Notes: generated by a model not told the origin, from the sequence alone. A stretch of 64,000 nucleotides of DNA from Metamycoplasma auris 15026 (GCF_000367765.1 NZ_AORI01000009.1:1-64000), one strand, 5' to 3'; shown: positions 31,713-47,260, counted from the stretch's first letter. Program-made: numbers and translations.

Positions 31713-34700
31713 ATGAGTGATAAATCACAATACGTTTTAAGAAAATTTGGACCAGTCACTACACGTAGAGACTACTCAGTTAGTCAAAAGAAATTCGACA
31801 CCCCAGACTTTTTAAAAATGCAAAGAGACTCAGTTGAACAATTTTTAACTGATGGTGTTGAAAAAGAGTTAAGAAACATCTATCCAATTGAAGCTAGAGG
31901 CAAAGTTAAGATTGAATATATTGAAGACTCTGCTTTTTTTGAGTATCCAAATAAAACCGAATTTGAATCAATTAAGGAAGCAAAACAAAAAGGCTCTTCT
32001 TACATAGGAAAACTAAAAGCAAGACTAAGACAAATTAATGATGAAACTGGTGAAGTTATTTCAGCAGAAGTTGTTTTTGCTGAAATTCCTATTATGACTT
32101 ATGGTGGATCTTTTATCATTAATGGTTCTGAAAAAGTTATTGCTTCCCAATTAATTCGTTCAACTGGTGCTTATTTTGGAGTAAACGTTAGAAATAAACA
32201 AGCTAACGATTTATTCAATAAAGTTGAAATTATTCCCCAAATTGGTTCATGAGTCGAAATATATCACAAAACAACCTCATCTAATCCTGATACAATCAAA
32301 GTTCATATTGACAAAAATAAATCATTTCTTTTAACAACATTTTTAAAAGCACTTGGTTTTAGTGAAAGATCAATTAAAAGAATGTTTGGCGAAGTTCCTG
32401 AGTTAAATGAAACTCTAAAAAGAGATAAAACACTAGGAAATTCTGACGAAGAAATTACACGTGATGCCCAAGAAACTATCTATCGTTTAATAAGAAAAGG
32501 GGATCGGATGACTGCTGAATCAGCACGTAATTTGATTCCTTTAACTCTATTTAATGAAAAAAGATATAGTCTAACTGAAACTGGACGTTTCACACTAAAT
32601 CGGAAATTAGATATTGGTGAAAGACTAGTTAACACTTATTTAGCTGAAGATTTATTAGACAAAGATGGAGCTATTAAATATGCTAAAGGGCTATTAATTA
32701 ATTGAGAGATTGCAAGAAAGATTGCAGAAGAGTTTCGTTTAGGTATTCTTCCTTTATGAAAATTACCTGATGCAAGTCCTTTAATGTATGGAAATCAAAT
32801 TGAAGTTAAAGGTAATGAAAATTTAGGAAATAGAATATACGTTTCAAGAGTTTTTGTTTATCCAACTGAAAATGATTTGTTGAATGATACAAATAAAATT
32901 CAAGTTCTAGGTAATGATCCAACTTCAACTGAAAACTTTTTATTAATTCCTGATTTAATTGCAACTATTTCATACTATTTCAATTTACTTTCTAACATTG
33001 GTAGTGATGATGATCCCGATTCTTTAGTTAACAAAAGAATTGTAACTATTGGTGAATTACTTCAAAACCAATTTAGAATTGGACTAATTAAATTAGAAAA
33101 AAATACACGTGAAAGAATTTCAACAAAAGAAATTTCAAAAATTACTCCTAAGAATGTCACAAACAACAAACCAATCTTTAACCAATTTAAATCATTCTTT
33201 AATACTTCTAAACTATCACAATTCATGGATCAATGTAATCCGCTTGCAGAAATTTCTAACAAGCGTCGTGTTACTTCACTAGGACCTGGAGGACTAAATC
33301 GGGACACTGCTCAATTTGAAGTGCGGGATGTGCATCCAACACATTATGGAAGAATTTGTCCAATTGAAACACCTGAAGGGCCAAATATCGGGCTAATTTT
33401 AAATCTAGCTTCATTTGCTGATATTGATAAATATGGTTTCATTAAAACTCCATATTTCAGAGTTAAGAATAAAAAAGTTGACTTTTCAAATGTCCAATAT
33501 CTAACAGCAATTGAAGAAGCAGGATACACATTTGCCCAATCTACTGTTTCAATTCAAGATGACATGATAATTGATAGTAGCGTTGTGGCACGTCGTGATA
33601 ACCAATATCTTGAAGTGCCAGCAAACGAAGTTGATTTTATTGACGTTTCCAACCGTCAAATGACTTCGATTGCAGCTTCAGCTATTCCATTCTTAGAAAA
33701 TGACGATGCTAACCGGGCACTTATGGGTTCAAACATGCAACGTCAAGCTGTTCCAGTATTATTCCCAGAAGTGCCTCTAGTGGCTACTGGTGTTGAATCT
33801 GATATTGCTAAATTCTCATCAACAAATATGCTTGCAAAACATGATGGAATTGTTAGTTATGTTGATGCAAATGTAATTAAAGTAAAAAGAGCTGAATCAG
33901 ATAAAATTGATTCATACTACCTAAGAACATTTGAACGTTCTAACCAAGGAACTTTAATTCACCAAGTTCCTCTAGTAAAACTAAACCAAGAAATTAAAAC
34001 TGGAGATTTATTAGTTGATGGCCCATCAATGAAAGATGGCGAAATGGCACTTGGAAAAAATGTTTTAGTTGGCTTTACTACTTGACATGGATTTAACTAT
34101 GAAGATGCTGTTGTTCTATCAGAAAGATTAGTTAAGGATGATGTTTATACATCTATTCATATTGAAGAACAGACAATCCAATTTAGACACTCAAAAGCAG
34201 GGGAAGATATTTTAACTGCTGATATTCCTAATGTTTCTAACTTCTCAAAACGTCATTTAGATGAAAATGGTATTGTAAGAGTGGGTTCAGAAGTTTCAGC
34301 TGGTGATATTTTAGTCGGTAGAACTTCTCCAAAAGGCGAAGAAAATCCAACTCCTGAAGAAAAATTGATGGCAGCAATTTTTGGACAAAAAACAGCTTCT
34401 AGAAAAGATACTTCCCTAAAAGTAAAACATGGACACAACGGAACTGTAGTTGCTGTTGATGTACTAAGTCGGAAGATGGGAGATGCTCTAGAAGATGGCA
34501 TTGAACAAATAGTTAAAGTTTCCATTGCTCAAAAAAGAAAAATTAAAGTCGGCGATAAGATGGCTGGACGTCATGGTAACAAGGGTGTTGTATCAATCGT
34601 TCTTCCAATAGAAGAAATGCCATATTTAGAAGATGGAACACCTTTGGATATTGTTCTAAATCCACAAGGGGTACCTTCTCGGATGAATATCGGTCAAGTT

Positions 34701-35302
34701 CTAGAATTACATTTAGGTTTAGCTGCTAAAAAACTAAATACTAAATTTGTAACGCCAATTTTTGATGGAATTACACATAACCAAATTAAAGAAATTCTTG
34801 AAGAAGCAAACATTCCACAATCAGGAAAATTAACCGTTTATGATGGAAGAACAGGTGAACCTTTTGACCAACCTATTTCTGTAGGTATTATGTATTATTT
34901 AAAACTTTACCACATGGTTGATGACAAGATGCATGCTCGTTCTGTTGGTCCATATTCACTAATTACTCAACAACCTCTAGGAGGAAAATCCCAAAATGGT
35001 GGACAAAGATTTGGGGAAATGGAAACTTGAGCAATTGAATCCTATGGGGCTTCAAACTTACTACAAGAATTTCTAACTTACAAATCTGATGATATTAATG
35101 GACGTAACCAACTATATAATGCTCTTGCAAGAAAAACTAAGTTACCACAACCTGGTATGCCTGAATCATTCAATGTTTTAGTTCATGAATTAAAAGGTTT
35201 AGGAATGAAATTAGAAGCAATTGATGATGCAGATGATAGCAATATTGATAAAGAAAGAGTTGATACAAAATATCAACAAGATTGAGATGGAGGAGTTGAA
35301 TA

Positions 35303-35303
<1 letters not shown>
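31713..35303 (+). CDS. rpoB: RNA polymerase beta subunit
   Basis: The 1,196-aa subunit is continuous with TGA as Trp. Landmarks include [20 protein letters not shown], the rifampicin-cluster segment [35 protein letters not shown], and the C-terminal [17 protein letters not shown]. In the rifampicin cluster, Asn516 stands where E. coli has His526; Asn there is known to make mollicutes naturally insensitive to rifampicin. Start choice: the ATG at 31713 follows GAGG by 6 bases; an in-frame TTG at 31701 overlaps that ribosome binding site and is rejected. The TAA stop shares a base with the rpoC ATG, so subunits are made in step. Confidence 0.97.
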
Positions 35304-39760
<4,457 letters not shown>

Positions 39761-39776
39761 CCAGTAAACAAACAAA

Positions 39777-39812
39777 AAAAGAAACATAAAAAAACACTTA
39801 TGTTTCTTTTTA
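39777..39812 (+). terminator. Terminator after rpoC
   Basis: AAAGAAACATAA pairs with TTATGTTTCTTT around an A-rich loop, followed by a T-run at 39806-39811. Confidence 0.88.
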
Positions 39813-39843
39813 TTTTGTTAAATAAAAATAGACTTAGTTTTGG

Positions 39844-39935
39844 TATAATTCTTTACGTTACTTATAGAGTAACCATTCCAAAGTGGTTTTAAAACTTTTT
39901 TAAAGTACCATTAGGATGTGACAAAATATAAGGAG
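39844..39935 (+). promoter_or_regulatory. rplU promoter and L21-type leader
   Basis: An extended -10, TGGTATAAT (TATAAT at 39844-39849), precedes a leader with a hairpin GTTAC (39857-39861)/GTAAC (39869-39873) and further short stems. Its place before rplU suggests an L21-type leader, but I could not match it to the family consensus. Confidence 0.5.
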
Positions 39936-39940
39936 TTTAA

Positions 39941-40243
39941 ATGTTTGCAATTATTGAAACAGGTGGAAAACAATTAATTGTTAAAAAAGGCGATGTTATT
40001 TTCATTGAAAAAATTGAAGGTAACGTAGGAGATATCGTTACATTTAACAAAATTCTAGCAATTGAAAACAAAATTGGTACCCCTTATTTAGAAGAAGTTT
40101 CTGTTTTAGGAATTATTGAAAAACAAGGTAAAGCAAAAAAAATCGTTGTTTATAGACATAATGCAAAATCAACACACAAACGTAAATTAGGACACCGTCA
40201 ACCTTATACAAGAGTACAAATTACTGAAATTAAGGAGAAATAA
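39941..40243 (+). CDS. rplU: 50S ribosomal protein L21
   Basis: The 100-aa protein starts [18 protein letters not shown] and ends in the conserved [13 protein letters not shown], the usual L21 beginning and end at the usual length. It is translated from an AAGGAG site and followed after only 2 bases by rpmA. In many Firmicutes and mollicutes a prp protease gene lies between rplU and rpmA; here it is missing. Confidence 0.97.
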   Translation: MFAIIETGGKQLIVKKGDVIFIEKIEGNVGDIVTFNKILAIENKIGTPYLEEVSVLGIIEKQGKAKKIVVYRHNAKSTHKRKLGHRQPYTRVQITEIKEK

Positions 40244-40245
40244 CC

Positions 40246-40503
40246 ATGGCACATACGAAATCTGGTGGAACAACTTCGAATAGTAGAGATTCGGCTGGTA
40301 GAAGACTTGGTGTTAAAGCAACTGATGGACAATTTGTCACTGCTGGAAGCATTATTTATAGACAAAGAGGGACAAAAATTTTCCCAGGTAACAATGTTGG
40401 CAGGGGAAAAGATGATACCTTATATGCTCTAATTGATGGCATTGTAAAATTCGAAAACAGAATTAACCGTAAATTTGCATCTGTATACAAAAAAGAAAAA
40501 TAA
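40246..40503 (+). CDS. rpmA: 50S ribosomal protein L27
   Basis: The 85-aa protein starts [20 protein letters not shown], the mature L27 N-terminus that reaches toward the peptidyl-transferase centre. The cleavable N-terminal extension found in Firmicutes L27 is absent, which agrees with the absence of the prp processing protease from the usual slot upstream. The remainder ([20 protein letters not shown] and [14 protein letters not shown]) is typical. AAGGAG lies in the tail of rplU. A strong terminator follows. Confidence 0.97.
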   Translation: MAHTKSGGTTSNSRDSAGRRLGVKATDGQFVTAGSIIYRQRGTKIFPGNNVGRGKDDTLYALIDGIVKFENRINRKFASVYKKEK

Positions 40504-40518
40504 TTGTAATTTGTAATT

Positions 40519-40548
40519 GTAAGTTCAATTTCTGAACTTACTTTTTTT
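40519..40548 (+). terminator. Terminator after rpmA
   Basis: GTAAGTTCA (40519-40527) pairs perfectly with TGAACTTAC (40533-40541) and is followed by seven T. Confidence 0.92.
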
Positions 40549-40709
40549 ATACTTTTTTTTACAATTAAGCAACCTTATTTATTTAATTAATAGCTTAATT
40601 TAGGAATAAACTTGGTATTTTCTTATTTTTCTTATATAATAATTGAATTATTTTTTAATATATAACATTAAATTCAATTTTTTCTAAGATTAAAAAAGGA
40701 TTAAAAAGC

Positions 40710-41171
40710 ATGCATAAAAAACCTGAGATTGTTATTGAAAAAAATAAAGAAAAAATTCTTTTTTTTCTTGAAGAAAGCAAAATGCTACAAACAAATAATT
40801 TCATTGATTACAATAAGTTTCTTTCAACCATTTTACTAAAAACAAAACTTAATTCTGATGATAAAAATGTTTTAAATTTTATTAACAAAATTAAAAACTC
40901 ACTTGAAAATTTTGAGAGCTTAATTTTGGAAGATATCACAATTGCTTTTTTAATTAATGAAAAATTTAGTTTTGATAAAAAAGTCCCTTTTATTATCAAA
41001 AATGAAAAAAAGCAACCTAGTGTTAATTTATTTGAACAAGCATTCAATTTACAATTACAAGAATTAATTAAAGACAATTATTACATTGAATTTTTACCAA
41101 ATATAGTCTTATATTTTTCATCGAATGCACAAGATTTAAAGTTATATATTAAAAAAAGTTATTTTAATTAA
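40710..41171 (+). CDS. Hypothetical protein upstream of F1-like ATPase genes, 153 aa
   Basis: This 153-aa protein is helical, has no signal peptide or membrane helix, and starts MHKKPEIVIEKNKEKILFFL. It sits 17 bases before the alpha-like ATPase gene, presumably in one operon with it. In true F1FO operons this place belongs to the delta subunit, and size is not far off, but I see no clear delta motif. A role as a connector for the alpha/beta pair is therefore only a guess. Promoter candidates (TATATAAT) lie around 40635-40642, and a ribosome binding site AAAAGGAT precedes the start. Confidence 0.7.
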   Translation: MHKKPEIVIEKNKEKILFFLEESKMLQTNNFIDYNKFLSTILLKTKLNSDDKNVLNFINKIKNSLENFESLILEDITIAFLINEKFSFDKKVPFIIKNEKKQPSVNLFEQAFNLQLQELIKDNYYIEFLPNIVLYFSSNAQDLKLYIKKSYFN

Positions 41172-41188
41172 AGTAAGGAAATCAAATT

Positions 41189-42736
41189 ATGGAGAATATT
41201 AATAGCTTAAAGGAATATAGTAAACCAAAAGTAAGCTCAATATTTAACTATATTATTGAAGTTCAAGGAAAATTTAACTATGAACAATCAATGATGTTTG
41301 TTTGCGAAAGAGATAAAAGCATCAAGATGATTTTGATTAATGCATCAGAAGATAAAGCTTTTTTATTAGCAAATAATGAAAACAAAGAAATTCAAATTGA
41401 TGACACAATCATTCCTATTGAAAATGCTGATGTTTTTAGTTCAGAAGAACATTTTGGTAAGGTTATTGATATTTTTGGCAATGTTGTGCTACCAAAAAAA
41501 CAAGAAATCAAGCAACAACCTTCAGATCCTCATAGTCCAGCTTTTAAATTAGCACACCAACTGATGAGTGTGCAAACTCTAGATAAGCAACTATATACTG
41601 GTTTTACATTAATTGATTTATTAATTCCAATTGGTAAAGGACAGCGAGAACTTATTATAGGAGACCGTCAAACTGGAAAAACTCATATTGCAATTAATGT
41701 TATTCTAAACCAAGCTAAAAGTAATACAAAATGTATTTATGTTGCCATCGGACAAAAAAAAGAAAGCATTTCTAAGATTTATAACATTCTAAAAGAAAAG
41801 GATGCTCTAAAAAACACTATTATTATTGATGCACCTGCAACTAGTTCATATGAACAATACTTAGCACCATATGTTGGAATGGCACATGCTGAAAATATCT
41901 CTTTAAAAGATGATGTAATCATTATCTTTGATGATTTAACCAAGCATGCAAATATCATTCGTGAAATTGCCCTTTTAACTGATAAACCAGTAGGAAAAGA
42001 AGCTATGCCAGGAGATATTTTCTTTGCACACTCCCAACTACTTGAAAGAGCTGGTTCTTTTAAGGATAAAAAAACCATTACAGCCCTTCCTATTTTGCAA
42101 ACAGTTGATGGTGATATAACTTCCTTAATTGCTTCAAATGTGATTTCCATTACCGATGGTCAAATTGTAACTAGTGCGGATTTATTTTCACAAGGAATTT
42201 TACCTGCTATTAATATTAATCTATCAGTTTCAAGAACTGGGTCTTCTGTGCAAAATCGTATTATGTCAAAAGTAGCTTCTGAAGTAGGAAAAACTTATAG
42301 ACAATACAAAAGACATCTAAAATTAGCTACTTTAGATTACGAGTTGAATAAAGAAACTGCTGAACTTCTTTATAAAGGTAAAATGATTGACAAAATGTTT
42401 ATTCAAAAAGGTTATTCATTATATTCAACGAAATTTGTTTTTCTAATGTCAAAATTAATATCATGAAGCATTTTACGTGGTATTAAAGATGAAGAAAAAG
42501 CTTTGAAATTTATTAATTTATTAATTGAAACAAATGCTGATGCCAAGGAAACATATGAATTAATTCAATCATCAACAAATTATGATGACAAACTAATAAG
42601 AGACTATTTTGCTTATTCATTAAAACAATATTCAAATTATCTTGGACTTGATTGAAAAGTAGAATACGACCATGAATTTGTGGAATTTGAAGATTCTTAT
42701 TTAGAAGAAATTGCTAGAAAATTAGGAGATAAATAA
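41189..42736 (+). CDS. F1-like ATPase alpha subunit homologue (accessory copy)
   Basis: The 515-aa protein has the alpha-subunit core: P-loop GDRQTGKT (Lys164), HSPAFKL-type linker, DDLTKHANIIREIALL, and the alpha arginine-finger region NLSVSRTGSSVQNRI. The N-terminal beta-barrel domain is shorter and more diverged than in housekeeping AtpA, and the C-terminal part is loosely conserved. It overlaps the beta homologue by one base (TAATG). Extra F1-like ATPase genes (types 2 and 3) are known in Hominis-group mycoplasmas, some near MIB-MIP genes, some linked to gliding. Here gamma, epsilon and the membrane partners are missing from the cluster. Confidence 0.85.
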
Positions 42737-44112
42737 TGGGAAAAATAGTTAGATTCTGATCTGATATTCTTGAAATTAAATTCACTAAAGAAAATCTTCC
42801 TCAAGTTAATCATCTACTTACAACCAATGATAATAAAACTTATTTATTAGTAAAAAGAATTATTGATGAAGAAACAATTAGAGCAATTATTATTTATTCA
42901 TCTAAGCCAATTAATATTAATGACAAAATTATTAATACCAAAAAAAGTTTCATGGTTCCAGTAGGAAAAAATTCCAAAAACAATATCTATTCTTTTGAAG
43001 GAAAACCTCTTTTAGAAAATAGAAATACATCCCCAAAATACATTGAAATGAATTCAATTATCAATAATGAAAGATATTTGAATAATCAAAATGAAATTAT
43101 TGAAACAGGAATTAAAGCAATTGATTTTTTCATTCCCATTCTTAAAGGATATAAATTAGGTATCTTTGGAGGAGCTGGAGTTGGAAAAACAGTTTTAATG
43201 AAAGAAATTATTTTCAACGTTAACAAAAAAAATGCCAAAACTTCTAATATCTTTATAGGTTCTGGAGAAAGATCAAGGGAAGCAATTGAATTATTCAATG
43301 AGCTTGAATCATCAAATTTAATGCAAAATTCTGCAATGTATATTTCAAAAATGAACGAATCTCCTGGCGCTAGAATGTCAATTGTCCCAATTGGTATTAC
43401 TGCTTCAGAATATTTAAGAGATATTGAAAAGGAAGATGTTTTATTATTCATTGATAACATTTATAGATTTGTGCAAGCTGAAAATGAAGTTAGTGCTTCT
43501 TTAGGTAAAAAACCATCCGTTGGTGGTTACCAATCGACTTTAGAATCTGATGTTGCTAACATTGAAAATCGTATGTTCAAAAATGAAAATGGCTCAATTA
43601 CTTCATTCCAAACTATCTTTTTACCAATGGATGATTTAAGTGATCCAAGTGCCGTTGCTGTTTTCAACCATTTAGATGGAAATTTAGTTTTATCACGTAA
43701 CCAAACAGCTAAAAATATTTTTCCAGCTTTTGATCCACTAGCTAGTTCATCAAACTCCGTTGATGAAAGCATTATTGGAAAAGATCATTTTAATGCTATT
43801 ATCCAAACCAAAAAAATTCTAAAAACATACAAAGACCTAGAAGATGTTATTATGATTTTAGGATTTGATGAATTGGATGAACAAAGTAAAAGAACTGTTA
43901 AAATTGCCTTGCAACTTGAAAACTTCTTTACCCAAAATTTCTTTATGACAGAACACTTTACTAAAGCAGCTGGTGTTTATGTACCTCTGCAGGATACAAT
44001 TAAATCAGTCCAAAGAATTTTAGATGGTAAATATATCAAACAAAGTCCAGAAATTTTTGCATATGTTGGCTCTAACTTAGATATTCCAACAGATGAAGAA
44101 CTAAATTTATAA
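42736..44112 (+). CDS. F1-like ATPase beta subunit homologue (accessory copy)
   Basis: The 458-aa protein carries the catalytic elements of AtpD: P-loop GGAGVGKT (Lys151), GSGERSREA with the general-base-region Glu, the Walker B strand VLLFIDNIYRFVQAENEVSA, GGYQSTLESDV, and MDDLSDPSAVAVFNHLDG. It therefore looks catalytically competent, although diverged from housekeeping beta. Translation is coupled to the alpha homologue. It is the last gene of a three-gene unit; the next gene, a phosphoketolase, follows after a 176-bp gap. It probably hydrolyses ATP in a complex whose other parts are encoded elsewhere. Confidence 0.87.
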
Positions 44113-44147
44113 TTTGACAAGTATTTCAATCTTATTTAAATCCCAAG

Positions 44148-44234
44148 AAAAATAGTAAATACATTGAAATAGTTTTAAATTTTTAATCCTTAAATTAATG
44201 TTTAAAATTAGAGTAAAATATATTTACTATTTTT
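44148..44234 (+). promoter_or_regulatory. Long-range 14-bp inverted repeat before the phosphoketolase
   Basis: AAAAATAGTAAATA (44148-44161) is the exact inverse of TATTTACTATTTTT (44221-44234), with a 59-bp loop containing a TAAAAT box (about 44214-44219). The right arm runs into a T-rich stretch. It could be a terminator for the ATPase genes, an operator or an mRNA element. Confidence 0.5.
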
Positions 44235-44288
44235 TGTTATTTTTATTTAAAAAAACTAGAAAAGCAAGCAAAAAATAATGGAGGATAA

Positions 44289-46670
44289 ATGAAAACAAAA
44301 TTCGATGAAATGAAGTATTTCTTAGCTATGGATAAATGATTTAGAGCAGCTAATTATTTATCAGTGGCACAAATTTATTTAAGAAATAACCCACTTTTAA
44401 AAAATGAATTAACAAAAGATGACATTAAATTGTATCCAATTGGCCACTGAGGAACAATCCCTGGTCAAAACTTTATTTATACACATCTAAATCGTGTAAT
44501 TAACAAATATGATTTAAATATGTTTTATATTGAAGGGCCAGGTCATGGTGGACAAGTGATGATTTCTAATTCTTATTTAGATGGTTCATACACTGAAATT
44601 TATCCAGAAATATCTAAAGATACAGCCGGCATTCAAAAGATGTGCAAAAGATTTTCATTCCCTGGTGGAACAGCTAGCCATGCTGCTCCTGAAACTCCTG
44701 GTTCAATTCATGAGGGAGGAGAATTAGGTTATTCATTATCCCATGCAACTGGCGCTATTTTGGATAATCCTAATGTAATCGCTGCAACAGTAGTTGGTGA
44801 TGGTGAAGCTGAAACTGGACCTCTTTGTGCTGGTTGATTTTCAAATTCATTTATAAATCCAGTTAATGATGGAGTAGTACTTCCAATCTTACATTTAAAT
44901 GGCGGAAAAATTTCCAACCCAACTCTTCTATCAAGAAAGCCTGCTGATGAAATTAAAAACTACTTTTTAGGAATGGGCTGAGATCCGATATTCTTTGAAT
45001 GATCTGAAGATAAAAGTAATCTTGAAATTCATGAAGAAATGGCAAAAAAAATGGACAAAGCCATTGAAAAGATTTTAGAAATTAAAAAAGAAGCTAAAAA
45101 ACTTGGTGCACAAAATGCCATTAGACCTGAATGACCAGTTTTAATTGTTAGAACACCAAAAGGATGAACTTGTCCTAAAGAATGAGATGGTAATGCTATT
45201 GAAGGCAGTTTCAGAGCACACCAAGTTCCTCTTCCTGTGAGTGCATTTAAAACTGAACATATCAAAGAATTAGAAAAATGACTAAAATCATATAAACCAG
45301 AAGAATTATTTGATGAAAATGGCAAAGTTATTGATGAAATTGTTGCACTAGCTCCAAAAGGGCAAAAAAGAATGGCAATGAACCCAATTACAAATGGCGG
45401 AATTAATCCAAAAACACTAGAATTATCAAATTGAGAAAACTTTGCCCTTGATATTAAATATCCAGGACAAAACAAAGCGCAAGATATGGTCGAATTAGCC
45501 AAATTTATGGCTGATACAATGCTAAAAAACAAAGATAACTTTAGAGTATTTGGACCAGATGAAACAAAATCAAACCGTTTATTTGCATTATTTGATGTAA
45601 CAAACCGTCAATGACTTGAAAAATACTCAGATAAATTTGATGAATGAGTTTCACCAGTAGGAAGAATTATTGATTCGCAACTAAGTGAACACCAAGCACA
45701 AGGTTTTCTAGAAGGATATGTTTTAACAGGACGTCATGGATTTTTTGCTTCCTATGAATCATTTTTAAGAGTTATTGATTCAATGCTAACTCAACATATG
45801 AAATGATTAAAGAAATCCTTAGAGTTAAAATGAAGAAAAGATTATCCATCACTAAATATTATTGCAACCTCAACTGCCTTTCAACAAGACCATAATGGTT
45901 ATACACACCAAGATCCAGGTATTTTAGGACATCTAGCAGATAAACGTCCTGAATTAATTAGAGAATATCTTCCAGCTGATACTAATAGCCTTTTAGCAGT
46001 AATGCAAAAATCTCTTGAAGAAAGAAACACCATTAATTTAATTGTTGCCTCAAAACAACCAAGAGAACAATTTTATTCAATTGCAGAAGCTAAAGAATTA
46101 GTTGAAAAAGGTTATAAGGTAATCGATTGAGCTTCAAATGTTAAAGATAAAGAAGAACCAGATGTTGTTTTTGTGTCTTCAGGAGTAGAACCTAACTTAG
46201 AAAGTCTAGCTGCAATTTCAATTGTGCATAAACATTTTCCAGCTCTAAAAATTAGATATATCAATGTTGTTGATTTATTAAAACTAAGATCCAAATCTAT
46301 TGATCCAAGAGGACTTAGTGACGAAGAATTTGATATGGCATTTACAAAAGATAAATTAGTTGTTTTTGCATTCCATGGTTTTGAAGGACTTATTCGTGAT
46401 ATATTCTTTAGCAGAACTAATCACAACTTAATTATTCATGGATATAGAGAAAATGGGGATATTACAACCAGTTTTGATATTAGACAACTAAGTGAAATGG
46501 ATAGATATCACATTGCCAAGGATGCCATTGCTAAGCTATATGGCAAACAAGCACAAGATTTCCTTGATTTAATGGATAAAAAAATACAAGAACACAACAA
46601 CTACATTCATGAATATGGCTATGATATGCCTGAAGTTGTTGATTGAAAATGAGAAAACATTAATAAATAA
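44289..46670 (+). CDS. xfp: Phosphoketolase (xylulose-5-P/fructose-6-P)
   Basis: The 793-aa protein is complete, with many TGA-encoded Trp. It has the phosphoketolase signatures [15 protein letters not shown] and [12 protein letters not shown] (thiamine diphosphate/Mg site, about residues 145-180) plus the internal [12 protein letters not shown] and the C-terminal [14 protein letters not shown]. The enzyme splits xylulose-5-phosphate with phosphate to acetyl phosphate and glyceraldehyde-3-phosphate, so pentoses and nucleosides can yield ATP through acetate kinase. This route fits the nucleotide-scavenging lipoproteins found further along. A GGAGG ribosome binding site precedes the ATG. It is monocistronic. 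Confidence 0.96.
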
Positions 46671-46688
46671 AATTACATACTTTTGTGG

Positions 46689-46694
46689 TAAAAT
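46689..46694 (+). promoter_or_regulatory. rpmE promoter (-10)
   Basis: TGTGGTAAAAT with TAAAAT at 46689-46694, 42 bases upstream of rpmE, which also has an AGAAGGAG ribosome binding site. Confidence 0.55.
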
Positions 46695-46735
46695 ATTTGC
46701 TAGTTAAATAACGTTAGCATTAGAAGGAGCATACG

Positions 46736-46945
46736 ATGAAAAAAGATATTCATCCAAAATATAGTGAAATTCAAGCTACATGTTCTTCATGCAACACATC
46801 ATTTATTTTTGGTTCAACTGCTGAAAAAGTAACTTTAGATGTTTGCTCTAATTGTCATGCATTTTACACCGGAAATCGTACAGATGTTAAAGCTCGTGGT
46901 CGTGTAGAAAGATTCAACAAGATTCTAGAAAAATCAAAAAAATAA
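46736..46945 (+). CDS. rpmE: 50S ribosomal protein L31, zinc-binding form
   Basis: The 69-aa protein starts MKKDIHPKYSEIQATC and has the full zinc set Cys16, Cys19, Cys37, Cys40, so it is the C+ type of L31, with the FYTGNRTDVKARGRVERF segment typical of the family. It bridges the two ribosomal subunits. It forms a short single-gene unit ending in a strong bidirectional hairpin. Confidence 0.96.
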   Translation: MKKDIHPKYSEIQATCSSCNTSFIFGSTAEKVTLDVCSNCHAFYTGNRTDVKARGRVERFNKILEKSKK

Positions 46946-46973
46946 ATCTTGCTTAAAATCATTAATAATAAGA

Positions 46974-47007
46974 AAAAAACTAGGTTATTGTAAGCCTAGT
47001 TTTTTAT
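46974..47007. terminator. Bidirectional terminator between rpmE and the double-glycine peptide gene
   Basis: AAAAACTAGG pairs with CCTAGTTTTT, with A- and T-runs on both sides, so it can end transcripts from both converging genes. Confidence 0.88.
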
Positions 47008-47020
47008 TTTTCTAAAGACT

Positions 47021-47260
47021 TTAGACGCAATAATGAAAGCCAACATTAAAGCCCATTTTGTTATCTTCATTTTCCCATTTGGCACTGAAGTCTTTTGTTT
47101 TAATTTCGCCCTTACTTGCACTTAGAGACTTAATTAAACTAGCTGTTGAAGCAACAGTACTAAATACCAAAGGAAGCGCTCCCAGTATTGAGGTTATAAT
47201 TGCAGAAATTGCAAAGCCACCTGAGAGATTATTGCATTCTTCTTTATTTAATTTTTCCAT
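47021..47260 (-). CDS. Bacteriocin-like peptide with double-glycine leader, 79 aa
   Basis: The precursor starts MEKLNKEECNNLSGG, which closely fits the double-glycine leader consensus (LNxEExxxLSGG) cut by peptidase-C39 ABC exporters. The predicted mature part (64 aa) begins with a hydrophobic stretch of about 35 residues (FAISAIITSILGALPLVFST and ASTASLIKSLSAS) followed by a polar tail ending in Cys-Val. This is the usual make-up of class II bacteriocins and related pore-forming or signalling peptides. A perfect GAGGTGAT ribosome binding site precedes the ATG, so it is translated well. No immunity or transporter gene is next to it; lspA upstream ends in a terminator. A membrane protein with a chance GG is the alternative. 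Confidence 0.72.
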   Translation of the reverse strand: MEKLNKEECNNLSGGFAISAIITSILGALPLVFSTVASTASLIKSLSASKGEIKTKDFSAKWENEDNKMGFNVGFHYCV

